Source: Bacteroidota bacterium (lineage in GTDB: Bacteria > Bacteroidota > Bacteroidia > Chitinophagales > Saprospiraceae). From it: a stretch of DNA of 64,000 nt. This document shows, piece by piece, positions 43,669-51,844 of this stretch. The stretch is taken from contig JASBVF010000014.1 of assembly GCA_030147525.1 (NCBI GenBank), forward strand, positions 1 through 64,000, given 5' to 3'. The notes under the pieces were generated by a model that was given only the letters and a program-made list of their open reading frames with translations, was not told the origin of the DNA and searched no databases. A program made the position numbers and the translations under genes. Position 1 is the first letter of the stretch, and every line of letters starts with the position of its first letter.

Positions 43669-45213
43669 ATGAAAAACATCATTGCCTGCTTATTGCTGGG
43701 CCTTTCTCTGCAGGTTTTTTGTCAAAATCTGCCTCCTGCCCTCACCAACGTTCAAACTGAATTGAACGGAGTCATTCTCACCATCAACTATGACCTGGAA
43801 GACGCCGAGGGCGACCTTGTTACCGTCACTTTCAGAGCCGGGCCAAGCGGATCGAGCTTTGGTTTTGATACGGGAAATGCCACGGGCGATTTGGGCGCCG
43901 GCATCACGCCCGGAATCGGCAAGCAAATACAATGGGATTTGAGCGCCAACATTGCTTCGCTGCCCAATGTTCAGCTGATGCTGGTAGCCAACGACCTCCA
44001 ACCTGTTGACATTCAGGCTATTGTCAATCAAGTGGACAGCACAATGCTTTACGGCGATGTAGCTTTTCTGGAAGGCATCCGCCACCGGACGTCCGGCGCT
44101 GCCCACCTGGCGGCCTGTAAGGATTTTATTTTCAATCAATTTCAAAATAAAAATCTTGCCCCCTACCTGCAATCATTCTCCTACGGCACTTACGATGCGG
44201 CCAATATCATCGCGCAGCAAACCGGCACTGAAAACGAAAACAGTGTGTACATTCTCGGCGGACATTTTGACAGCGTGAATAACTCACCGGGCGCCGATGA
44301 CAATGCATCAGCTGTGGCCGGGATGCTGGAAGCTATGCGGGTGCTTTCGGGCTATCATTTCAAAAAAACGATCCGTTACATAGGCTTCGACCTGGAAGAA
44401 GCCGGGTTAGTAGGCAGTACCCGTTACGTGCAGCAGGGAATTGCTCCAACTGAAAGCATTGACGGAATGATGTCTTTTGAAATGATTGGCTACTATACGG
44501 AGGCGCAGAATTCACAAACGCTGCCGGCTGGCTTCAACTTCCTCTACCCGCAGGTCTACAACGAAATTGCCAGTGAGGGTTTCCGTGGAAATTTCATCAC
44601 GAACGTCGGGGAGGAGAACCAATCCGTGCCATTGATGAATGCTTTCAGCAACGCTGCCGCTACTTACGTGCCGGAGCTGAGTGTGAAATCCATTGCCGCT
44701 CCGTCATCCTGGCAAGCACTCACCCCTGACCTCGGCCGAAGCGATCACGCCCCGTTCTGGGTCGCCGGCTATCCTGCTCTGATGCTGACAGACGGGGCCA
44801 ACTTCCGGAACCCAAACTACCACACACCTAACGACACGCTGGGCAGCCTGAATTTTACTTTCATGGCCAACGTGGTCAAAGCTACAGTAGCAACCCTCGC
44901 AGAACTGGCTGACATCCAGCACGCAACAGTCTGGCGGCAGGATGTCGAACTAATCGTTTCCACTTCTGAGCCGTCGGATTGCAACTTCCGTATTTCACCC
45001 AACCCTTCCGGAAATTTGCTGAGACTTGAGTGGGGTAACTGCTTTTCCACCCCAACCGATATTCAACTGACGGACCTGCAAGGCAGGGTGCATTTCACGA
45101 AAAAAATACAGCCGGGTAGCGAAACTTATTTCAAGGTGGACGTTAGTGGGCTGGAGCGGGGCGTCTATTTTTTAAAAATGGGTGGCGTCACTGAAAAGGT
45201 GGTGCTAAACTGA
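43669..45213 (+). CDS. Secreted M28-family metallopeptidase, T9SS type A
   Basis: This 514-aa protein has a signal peptide (LLLGLSLQVFCQ), an N-terminal beta domain (about 20-110), an M28 peptidase domain (about 120-425) and a type A sorting domain (FRISPNPSGNLLRLEW, ERGVYFLKMGG). Predicted zinc ligands and base are His199 (GGHFDS), Asp211 (GADDNAS), Glu243-Glu244 (DLEEAG), Glu271 (SFEMIGY, where many M28 enzymes have Asp) and His385 (NYHTPND). A complete active site predicts a working aminopeptidase released outside the cell. It is transcribed alone and followed by a strong terminator. Confidence 0.93.
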   Translation: MKNIIACLLLGLSLQVFCQNLPPALTNVQTELNGVILTINYDLEDAEGDLVTVTFRAGPSGSSFGFDTGNATGDLGAGITPGIGKQIQWDLSANIASLPNVQLMLVANDLQPVDIQAIVNQVDSTMLYGDVAFLEGIRHRTSGAAHLAACKDFIFNQFQNKNLAPYLQSFSYGTYDAANIIAQQTGTENENSVYILGGHFDSVNNSPGADDNASAVAGMLEAMRVLSGYHFKKTIRYIGFDLEEAGLVGSTRYVQQGIAPTESIDGMMSFEMIGYYTEAQNSQTLPAGFNFLYPQVYNEIASEGFRGNFITNVGEENQSVPLMNAFSNAAATYVPELSVKSIAAPSSWQALTPDLGRSDHAPFWVAGYPALMLTDGANFRNPNYHTPNDTLGSLNFTFMANVVKATVATLAELADIQHATVWRQDVELIVSTSEPSDCNFRISPNPSGNLLRLEWGNCFSTPTDIQLTDLQGRVHFTKKIQPGSETYFKVDVSGLERGVYFLKMGGVTEKVVLN

Positions 45214-45226
45214 GCTGTTTTTAAAC

Positions 45227-45270
45227 AAAAAAAAAGCGCCGGGAGTCGATTCTTCCGGCGCTTTTTTTTT
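45227..45270. terminator. Bidirectional terminator between convergent genes
   Basis: AAAAAAAAAGCGCCGG and CCGGCGCTTTTTTTTT form a GC-rich stem with an A-run before and a T-run after. It can therefore end transcription of both the M28 peptidase gene and the convergent SprB-repeat gene. Confidence 0.92.
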
Positions 45271-45279
45271 ACCCAAACC

Positions 45280-48200
45280 TCATCGAAGCAGGGTCACATC
45301 TCCCCGGTAAAGCAACTTTCTTCCATCCAGGAATTCCACCTCGGCGAGGTACATAAACACGGCCGGGTTCATTTTTTCACCATTGAAAAACCCATCCCAT
45401 CCGGGCGTACCGTCAGGGCTTGGCGGAAGGTCGGTTTCTTCGAAGAGCAACTCGCCCCAGCGATCGTAAAGGCGGACGAAGTTGATACGGGTGACACCGA
45501 TACCGGTAAATATTTTGAACCTGTCGTTGATGCCATCGCCATTGGGTGAGAAAACGTTCGGGATAAAGACATTCCGGTTCCGGTCGACATCCACCAGCAC
45601 CGAAGCAGTGGCAGAGCAGCCGTTCACATCGATGACAGTGAGCGTGTACAGTTGATTTTTGATGGCCGTCACTCTCGGATTTTTGCAGTCGGCACAGGAA
45701 AGTTGATTACCCGGATCCCAAATGAAACTGTCAATTGGCAACGATGAAATAATATTCGGGTCGAGCATGGTGAGCGAATCCCCCAATTCTATCTCGACAA
45801 CAGAAGGCAGTTCGACCACAATTTCCACAGGTTGATTGATTGAGATTGACGTATCCACTTCGCAGCCATTGACCACATCCGTTACCGTGATGGTGTGATT
45901 ACCGGCAACGATGGCCACCGGCTCACCCGGCAATCGGTCGATACCGTTGTTGACCGAGAAAACATAGGCTGCCGTCGGGTTACCGCCGGTTACAGATTCG
46001 ACTGTGACGAACGTATTCAGGCCAAAACACTGAATCGGCAGAATTTCACCCAGGGTGAAATTTATCGGCGGCGGCGAAGTAATCGTGTGCGTCAGGCTGT
46101 CTTCGCAGCCCTTCGGATCTACCACAGTGACCGAGTAAGTACCAGGAGCGAGGCCGGAAGCGGTATTAGAGTTGGTCGGGGCCACACCATTCTCCCAAAA
46201 GAAAACCGATGGTCCGATATTGATATTTCCTCCCTGCTGCGCAACACCAATGGTGCCGTCAGACTCTCCGGCGCAGCTCACGTCACGGGTTTGCGTCGGG
46301 TTGAGGAAGACCTGGAAAGGCTCAGGCTGAATGATCGTCACCGTATGCGTGAATGTACAGTTTTTCGTGTCGGTAATAACAGCGGTGTAATTTCCAGCAG
46401 CGAGGCCGGAAATTGTCGGGCCAGACTGACCACCCTGCCAGGTGATGGTATACGGAGGGGTACCGCCATTCGGCATGAGCGTAATCTGGCCATCAGACAG
46501 GCCGTTGCAGGATACATTTTTAATCTGCTGACCCGGTGTGATCGGCAACGGCGCCGGAATCACGACGGTGGTATCGATAAAACAAATGCCGTCAGAAATG
46601 GTAAGCTGCTGCGAGCCTGCGCAGAGTTGTGATGCGGTGCTGCTGGCAGTGTTGTTGCTGGTTTCACCACTTTGCCAGGTAAAGCTGAAAGTACCGGTGC
46701 TTCCGTCGGTATAGGCTGCCGTTGCGGTTGCTGTTCCATCGCAGGTCATGCCTGTGTTTGCGCAGCTGACAGAATCAATGGCGCTGAAAGCAGCTACGAT
46801 GGAAGGCGGGTCGGACAGCACAATGTCTGATATCAGCGGCTCGCAGTTGTTGGCATCGGTGATGGTGACGGTGTAGGTACCTGCTGTCAGGTTACCATTC
46901 ACGTTGAAGCCAACCCCGGAAATATTGTTTGACCAATCAAAAAAGTAAGGCCCGGTGCCGCCGCTGACAAAAGCAGTGATGGTGCCGCCACCCAATCCGG
47001 GGCATTGCGGGCTTTGCAAATTCACGCTGTCGATTACCAGCGGTAATGGCGTGACGACTTGTCCGGTATCGATGGCCGTGCAATTATTTTGATCCGTTAC
47101 AGTAACGATGTATGAGCCGGCCCCAAGCCCAGTGATGGTTGCCCCGTTGGCAGCATTCGACCAGGCGTAGGTTGTGATGGGCGCACTGCCGGGTGTGGCG
47201 GTGACAGTCAGCGTTCCGTCCATGCTGGTGGCGCAGCTGAGTACGTCATCGGGCAGTGAACTGATCGTTGGAGGGGCCGGTGCTGTGATGGTCGTCATGA
47301 GCGTATCGGCACAGCCGACTGCATCTCCCACGATAACGGTGTAAGAACCTGCGGAAAGGCCGGTGGCAATGGAGTCAGTGGCAGTTGTGTTCCAGTTGTA
47401 GTTGTAAGGGTAAGTTCCGCCGGTGACGGCGATGGTGATGCTGCCATCCATGCCGGGTTGGCAGGTTTCGTTTTGGGCATTCACCAGCGTAGCGTCGAGC
47501 GGGTTGGGGGCGATGATACTGAAAGTGGTATCGATCACACATCCCTGCTGGTCTTCCATGACCAGGGTGTAAGTTCCCACGCAAAGATCACTCAGGGTTG
47601 AGGTGGTGGCGGTGGTGCTGGTTGGCGGTGGCGGTACCGGTGTACCGAACCAGTTAAAGTTGTACGGCAGTGACGGCGCTCCGCCGGTAGCAATGCCTGT
47701 GACAAAGATACCGCCGCTGCAGTCGCTCGAACAATTTACGTTATTGATCACGGCATTTACCGAGATGACTTTTTCAGCCGGTAAAAAGACGTTTTCCTGG
47801 TAAGAACAACCGTTGTTATCGGTAACGATCAGCTGGTAGAAATTCGATTCCAGACCGTTCACGTTGGACATGGTACCCATGATCGTCAGACCGGAGCCAA
47901 TGGTAGGCCATTGAATGACGTAGTCGCCGGCCGGATCCGGTGTTCCTCCAAAAACGGAAACTGACAGCGATCCGTCATTGATACCGGAACAGGTCGCCGT
48001 GTCAAGGGAAACATTTACGATCAGCGGAGGAGGTTGCGGAAGAAAGGTAAATTCTTCAACGGTGCAGCCCGTGGCATTTTCCGTCACCGTCAGCGTATAT
48101 CCGCCGGAAGTAATGTTGGAAATGGTTGGCGTAGTGCCGTTGTTGCTCCAGCTGAATGTATAGTTCTGTGTGGGGTTATTCACAATAACACTATCCAAAA

Positions 48201-49866
48201 CCAGTGTTGCGGCGATGCTGCCAGTTTGGCCGTTGCAGAGGGGCGGCGTTTCATTAAAAAGAATACTCAAAATAGGCGGTGATAGCACCTTAACCTGTTC
48301 GGTTGTGAACAAGGGCGTGCCTTGCGAATCGGTGACGGTTACGGAGTAAGTTCCCGCTGCAAGGTTGTTCACCGTAAACGACCCGCCGGCGAGGTTAATC
48401 GTGCCGGGGCCATTCACCGGGCCGCCTGCGGTATTTTGCCAGGTAATCTGGTAAGGCGCTGTTCCTCCACTCACGGTTACGGTAAAACTGCCGTCCGTGG
48501 CGCCAGGGCAGCTGACACTGTCCTGCGTGAAATTAACCACCAGCGCAGAATTGGAAACGCAGACGCTGCCTGCCACTCCATTGAAGCCGATTTCATTGCC
48601 ATTTTGGTTCACCACTTCAATGATGGGCGCCGGGATGAACGAAATGTCCGTGCAATCGCCATTTCCACCGACAACGTTGAAGCAAATCTGGTAGATCACA
48701 GCGTCGTTGGGCAGGCTCACGCCATTGCCAGATGGTGAAAACCAGGAGTAGATCAGGCTGTCGCCGAGGCTGTTGAAGCTTGTGTTGTAGTTAAAACCCG
48801 GAATCAGGGGAGATAAATTAACTACCGTGTCAAATTCCAGTACTGATTCATCCCATTCCAGTGCGTACTGGATCGCTGCAATTTGGAGCCATCCTCCTTC
48901 ATTGGTAACGTCCAGGCAAATATTGTCGTTGGGCGCTGCGACCACGTTCGGAATGCTTTGCGTCATTGACACACAGGAACTCATGTTTGCCATAAGCGTT
49001 GCTCCGCAACTTTTTCCGTCTTCAATCAAAATATTATAAATACCGGGCGTTGGCACCTGAAACTTTACATTTTCACCGTGGGTGATGGGGCCGTTGATGA
49101 CTGTTCCCGTAACGGATGGATTGCCCAGCAACTGAATGGTAATGGTGTAATCGCTGCCGTCAAACTGCGGCAAGCCGCCGGTAATGTCAAACGACCCCTG
49201 GCAACCGCTTTGGCCGGCGTTATCGTTGAAGTTGGCGGTTTTGATTTCATTCAAATAAACCACTGCGAACGCCTGGTCGACGTTAAGATTGACGCAGGGT
49301 CCGGTTTCGCCGGTAACCGGGTCATTTTCGTAAAGTTTATTCACGAAGTTGTCGATGGTAAGCGGAGCGAACCAGATGAGCACCGGGTTGCCTCCGTTGA
49401 AAGTATTCTGAAGGGTCCCCGTATTGCTGAAGAGAATGTTTCCATTGAAACTACCGCCGGCGGTCACCCAAATATTGTTGAGCGGCGGCGGATTGTCGAG
49501 AATGCAAGGATCCGTGAGAATCGTCGTCAGGTTCGGTCCGGAGATCGTGGGAGGGCATTCAAAAAAGCCGTAGGTGATGCCCGGGGTAGTTCCGGTATTC
49601 GGATCGCCGGTCAGGTTGGCATCGCCGTTGTGAACGATATTGATCTGATCATTTTTGCAGAAATACATCGTATCCAGGTCGATATCGTTGCTTTGGCCGG
49701 CGAAGTTGGTGAAGGAAATCGTTCCTGCATACTGGTCGGAGCAGGCGAGGTCTGCCAGATTGCCTTTTTTGCCGCCGGACTGCAATGAAATGGACTGGGG
49801 CGTTTGGCTCCAGGCGAAGAGTGAGCTAAGCAACAGCAGTGTTAATGGGAAAAAACGGTAGAACAT
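45280..49866 (-). CDS. Giant T9SS type B protein with cohesin-like domain and SprB repeats
   Basis: The start used is the ATG at 49866, which gives a signal peptide (LTLLLLSSLFAWSQ). The frame is open about 345 bases further but without a signal. In the 1528-aa product a cohesin-like beta domain (about 305-445, with IQYALEWDESVLEFDTV and NDAVIYQICFNVVGG) is followed by about eleven SprB-type repeats of roughly 80 residues (SCNGLSDGQITLMPNGGTPP type). The end is the type B sorting domain (IPNVFSPNGDGINDRFKIF, LYDRWGELLFE). SprB-type proteins are moving surface adhesins in gliding relatives. A similar adhesive role is inferred here. Confidence 0.9.
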   Translation of the reverse strand: MFYRFFPLTLLLLSSLFAWSQTPQSISLQSGGKKGNLADLACSDQYAGTISFTNFAGQSNDIDLDTMYFCKNDQINIVHNGDANLTGDPNTGTTPGITYGFFECPPTISGPNLTTILTDPCILDNPPPLNNIWVTAGGSFNGNILFSNTGTLQNTFNGGNPVLIWFAPLTIDNFVNKLYENDPVTGETGPCVNLNVDQAFAVVYLNEIKTANFNDNAGQSGCQGSFDITGGLPQFDGSDYTITIQLLGNPSVTGTVINGPITHGENVKFQVPTPGIYNILIEDGKSCGATLMANMSSCVSMTQSIPNVVAAPNDNICLDVTNEGGWLQIAAIQYALEWDESVLEFDTVVNLSPLIPGFNYNTSFNSLGDSLIYSWFSPSGNGVSLPNDAVIYQICFNVVGGNGDCTDISFIPAPIIEVVNQNGNEIGFNGVAGSVCVSNSALVVNFTQDSVSCPGATDGSFTVTVSGGTAPYQITWQNTAGGPVNGPGTINLAGGSFTVNNLAAGTYSVTVTDSQGTPLFTTEQVKVLSPPILSILFNETPPLCNGQTGSIAATLVLDSVIVNNPTQNYTFSWSNNGTTPTISNITSGGYTLTVTENATGCTVEEFTFLPQPPPLIVNVSLDTATCSGINDGSLSVSVFGGTPDPAGDYVIQWPTIGSGLTIMGTMSNVNGLESNFYQLIVTDNNGCSYQENVFLPAEKVISVNAVINNVNCSSDCSGGIFVTGIATGGAPSLPYNFNWFGTPVPPPPTSTTATTSTLSDLCVGTYTLVMEDQQGCVIDTTFSIIAPNPLDATLVNAQNETCQPGMDGSITIAVTGGTYPYNYNWNTTATDSIATGLSAGSYTVIVGDAVGCADTLMTTITAPAPPTISSLPDDVLSCATSMDGTLTVTATPGSAPITTYAWSNAANGATITGLGAGSYIVTVTDQNNCTAIDTGQVVTPLPLVIDSVNLQSPQCPGLGGGTITAFVSGGTGPYFFDWSNNISGVGFNVNGNLTAGTYTVTITDANNCEPLISDIVLSDPPSIVAAFSAIDSVSCANTGMTCDGTATATAAYTDGSTGTFSFTWQSGETSNNTASSTASQLCAGSQQLTISDGICFIDTTVVIPAPLPITPGQQIKNVSCNGLSDGQITLMPNGGTPPYTITWQGGQSGPTISGLAAGNYTAVITDTKNCTFTHTVTIIQPEPFQVFLNPTQTRDVSCAGESDGTIGVAQQGGNINIGPSVFFWENGVAPTNSNTASGLAPGTYSVTVVDPKGCEDSLTHTITSPPPINFTLGEILPIQCFGLNTFVTVESVTGGNPTAAYVFSVNNGIDRLPGEPVAIVAGNHTITVTDVVNGCEVDTSISINQPVEIVVELPSVVEIELGDSLTMLDPNIISSLPIDSFIWDPGNQLSCADCKNPRVTAIKNQLYTLTVIDVNGCSATASVLVDVDRNRNVFIPNVFSPNGDGINDRFKIFTGIGVTRINFVRLYDRWGELLFEETDLPPSPDGTPGWDGFFNGEKMNPAVFMYLAEVEFLDGRKLLYRGDVTLLR

Positions 49867-50132
49867 TGTGTCGATAATTATGCTTTGTTCGAAAACCGAA
49901 AACTGAAATTGCTGAAAAATTGGACGCACAGGCCTGAAATCTTTCAGTTTTATAATTTCAATTGTTCCGGGTTTGATTTTCTGTTTGAACTTTTTGAATT
50001 GGCCGGCAAATTTAGCAGAATGCTGATCTTTCCGGCAGAATGTTCCATCGTTTGACAGCTGCATGGCAGTTGTTTCAAACAATGGTACGCAAAACGAGGG
50101 TGAGGTGTCTTTTATTGCTAATTCGGACGCTG

Positions 50133-50140
50133 CAAAAGTA
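50133..50140 (-). promoter_or_regulatory. Candidate -7 element for the SprB-repeat gene
   Basis: TACTTTTG on the minus strand fits TAnnTTTG and would give a leader of about 260 bases to the ATG at 49866. No convincing -33 box is present. The rest of the 744-bp divergent gap (49867-50610) contains no supported gene. Confidence 0.3.
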
Positions 50141-50469
50141 GTCTCAAAAAGCGGGATAGCCATCCTATCCATTAACTTTTGTTTCGATTTGTAAAATATC
50201 CGCCATGACAAAAAGGCTTTGTTATGATGATTATTTCAAATATCAAGCCTAAAAATGGCTGATTTTACATTGAAGCTCATTTTAAGCCTGTCACACTTTC
50301 TTTCATTATTTGCTTTCCCGGGCCGTTTTCAGGTGTATTTATTGAAATAAGGCCGGGGAGGTCGCCCGCTTATATGTTATTTCACAAAAATACCACTTGG
50401 TTTTAACAGGAAAATGCCATTTTTTCCATTAAAATTTGATGAAAATTCAAATAAAAACGGGTTTACCGA

Positions 50470-50500
50470 TTGTCTGTCACAGATTGGTGCAGTAACTTTG
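50470..50500 (+). promoter_or_regulatory. Promoter for the beta-helix protein gene
   Basis: TTG at 50470-50472 and TAACTTTG at 50493-50500 are 20 bases apart, a good match to the Bacteroidota -33/-7 pair. The start codon follows 110 bases downstream. Confidence 0.5.
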
Positions 50501-50610
50501 CAGCCGTTAATTGTTTTGAATTCCTCCCTTTTATTCCTCTCATTTCGAATTCCCCCTTTTTCTGTTTGCGATTTTGACAATTCTTACAAAGCACTAAAAC
50601 TTACACACGA

Positions 50611-51624
50611 ATGAAAAGCACTATCTTTTCTCTGGCACTCACCATGCTATGCGCCGTCTCAGCTCATTCCTCCATTATTTTCGTAAAAGCTGGCGCTCAG
50701 GGTAGCGGCACTTCCTGGATTGATGCACTCGGCGACCTCCAGACAGCCCTTACCCTGGCCAATCCTGGCGATGAAATTTGGGTAGCTGAAGGCAAATACT
50801 TTCCTGTTAACTGCTTCCATTGCGACCTATTCCAGCGCTCCATTGCTTTCAGAATCCCCGACAAAGTGAAAATGTACGGCGGCTTCGGCGGTTTTGAAAC
50901 CAGCCTCAATCAGCGGAAATGGTATGCCCACCCAACCACGCTGAGCGGCAACATTGGCACACCGGATGTATCTGATAATTCCTTCTCCGTTGTCATCACC
51001 AAAAACGTCAGCAGCGAAACGGTCATTGATGGTTTCGTTATCTCGGATGGCTACGCCGACGGCATGGAAAAAGAAGGCAGCCCCATGCGCTCAGGCGGCG
51101 GCTGGTACAACGACGGGAGCGGCAAAGGCAACGCTTCCAACCCGTCCATCCGCAACTGTGTTTTCCTGAACAACTACGCCATCGAAGGCGGCGCTCTGTT
51201 CAACCACGGCCCGGAAGGTGAGTGCAGTCCGGAAGTGGTAAATTGTTCCTTTGTGAGCAACAAAGCTGAGCTGGGCGGTGGCGCCTGGTTTAACAATGTG
51301 GAAAAAGGTTTTTCAAAAATAAAAATGAAAAAAGGTAAGTTCGTAAACAACGAGTCGGCTTTCGGTGGCGCCGTTTTCATTGCCGGCCATTTTGGCGACG
51401 GTATCGTTGAATTCTCTTCCACTTATTTTGTAAACAACAAAGCCACAGCTGGCAGCGCCATCTTCTCACTCGGACAGCCGCTCAAAAATCAGCCAGAATT
51501 TTTCCTTTGCGAATTTCTCAACAATGTGAGCAAAGAAGGTGACGAAATTTACGTCGCACCGGGCAATCAGGTTCCAGAACGCCTGATGAATGCCATAGCT
51601 GTTCAGGCTTCCGTCAAACTTTAA
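50611..51624 (+). CDS. Secreted right-handed beta-helix protein
   Basis: This 337-aa protein has a signal peptide (MKSTIFSLALTMLCAVSAHS) and opens with IIFVKAGAQGSGTSWIDALG and LQTALTLANPGDEIWVAEG, the classical entry to parallel beta-helix proteins. Further coils repeat the pattern NCVFLNNYAIEGGALFN and KFVNNESAFGGAVF, similar to polymorphic outer-membrane protein repeats. No lyase catalytic residues and no C-terminal sorting domain were recognised, although relatives often carry one. It is transcribed alone between its own promoter and a terminator. It may be a surface or polysaccharide-binding protein. Confidence 0.8.
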   Translation: MKSTIFSLALTMLCAVSAHSSIIFVKAGAQGSGTSWIDALGDLQTALTLANPGDEIWVAEGKYFPVNCFHCDLFQRSIAFRIPDKVKMYGGFGGFETSLNQRKWYAHPTTLSGNIGTPDVSDNSFSVVITKNVSSETVIDGFVISDGYADGMEKEGSPMRSGGGWYNDGSGKGNASNPSIRNCVFLNNYAIEGGALFNHGPEGECSPEVVNCSFVSNKAELGGGAWFNNVEKGFSKIKMKKGKFVNNESAFGGAVFIAGHFGDGIVEFSSTYFVNNKATAGSAIFSLGQPLKNQPEFFLCEFLNNVSKEGDEIYVAPGNQVPERLMNAIAVQASVKL

Positions 51625-51634
51625 TGGCGAGCCG

Positions 51635-51703
51635 ATTTACTCCCGCTGGTTTTGCTGTCAGCCCCCCTTCAACGACAGCAGGCCGGCGGGAGTAAATTTT
51701 TTC
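51635..51703 (+). terminator. Terminator after the beta-helix gene
   Basis: ATTTACTCCCGC pairs with GCGGGAGTAAAT, and the inner GCTGTC pairs with GACAGC, with TTTTTTC directly after the stem. It begins about 10 bases past the stop codon. Confidence 0.85.
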
Positions 51704-51765
51704 TGCATTTTTCGCCAATCTTCATTCTCTCTGCCTGCCTAACTTTTCCATTTTCCAATAATCTT

Positions 51766-51773
51766 TACCTTTG
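51766..51773 (+). promoter_or_regulatory. Candidate -7 element for the YfhO-like gene
   Basis: TACCTTTG is a perfect TAnnTTTG match 72 bases upstream of the ATG. No TTG was seen at -33, only a TTTTCC stretch. Confidence 0.4.
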
Positions 51774-51844
51774 GCTGCCCAACCAAACGGGCAAAAAGGC
51801 GTACAACGCTTTTTTTCAAAATCTGAATCAAACATTCAACGATA

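Noticed and set aside
45895-46632. Plus-strand frame of 245 codons inside the SprB-repeat gene
   Set aside because: It is an arginine-rich shadow of repeat DNA.
49867-50211. N-terminal extension of the SprB-repeat gene to 50211
   Set aside because: The extension lacks a signal peptide and covers the candidate promoter. The ATG at 49866 starts a typical signal sequence.
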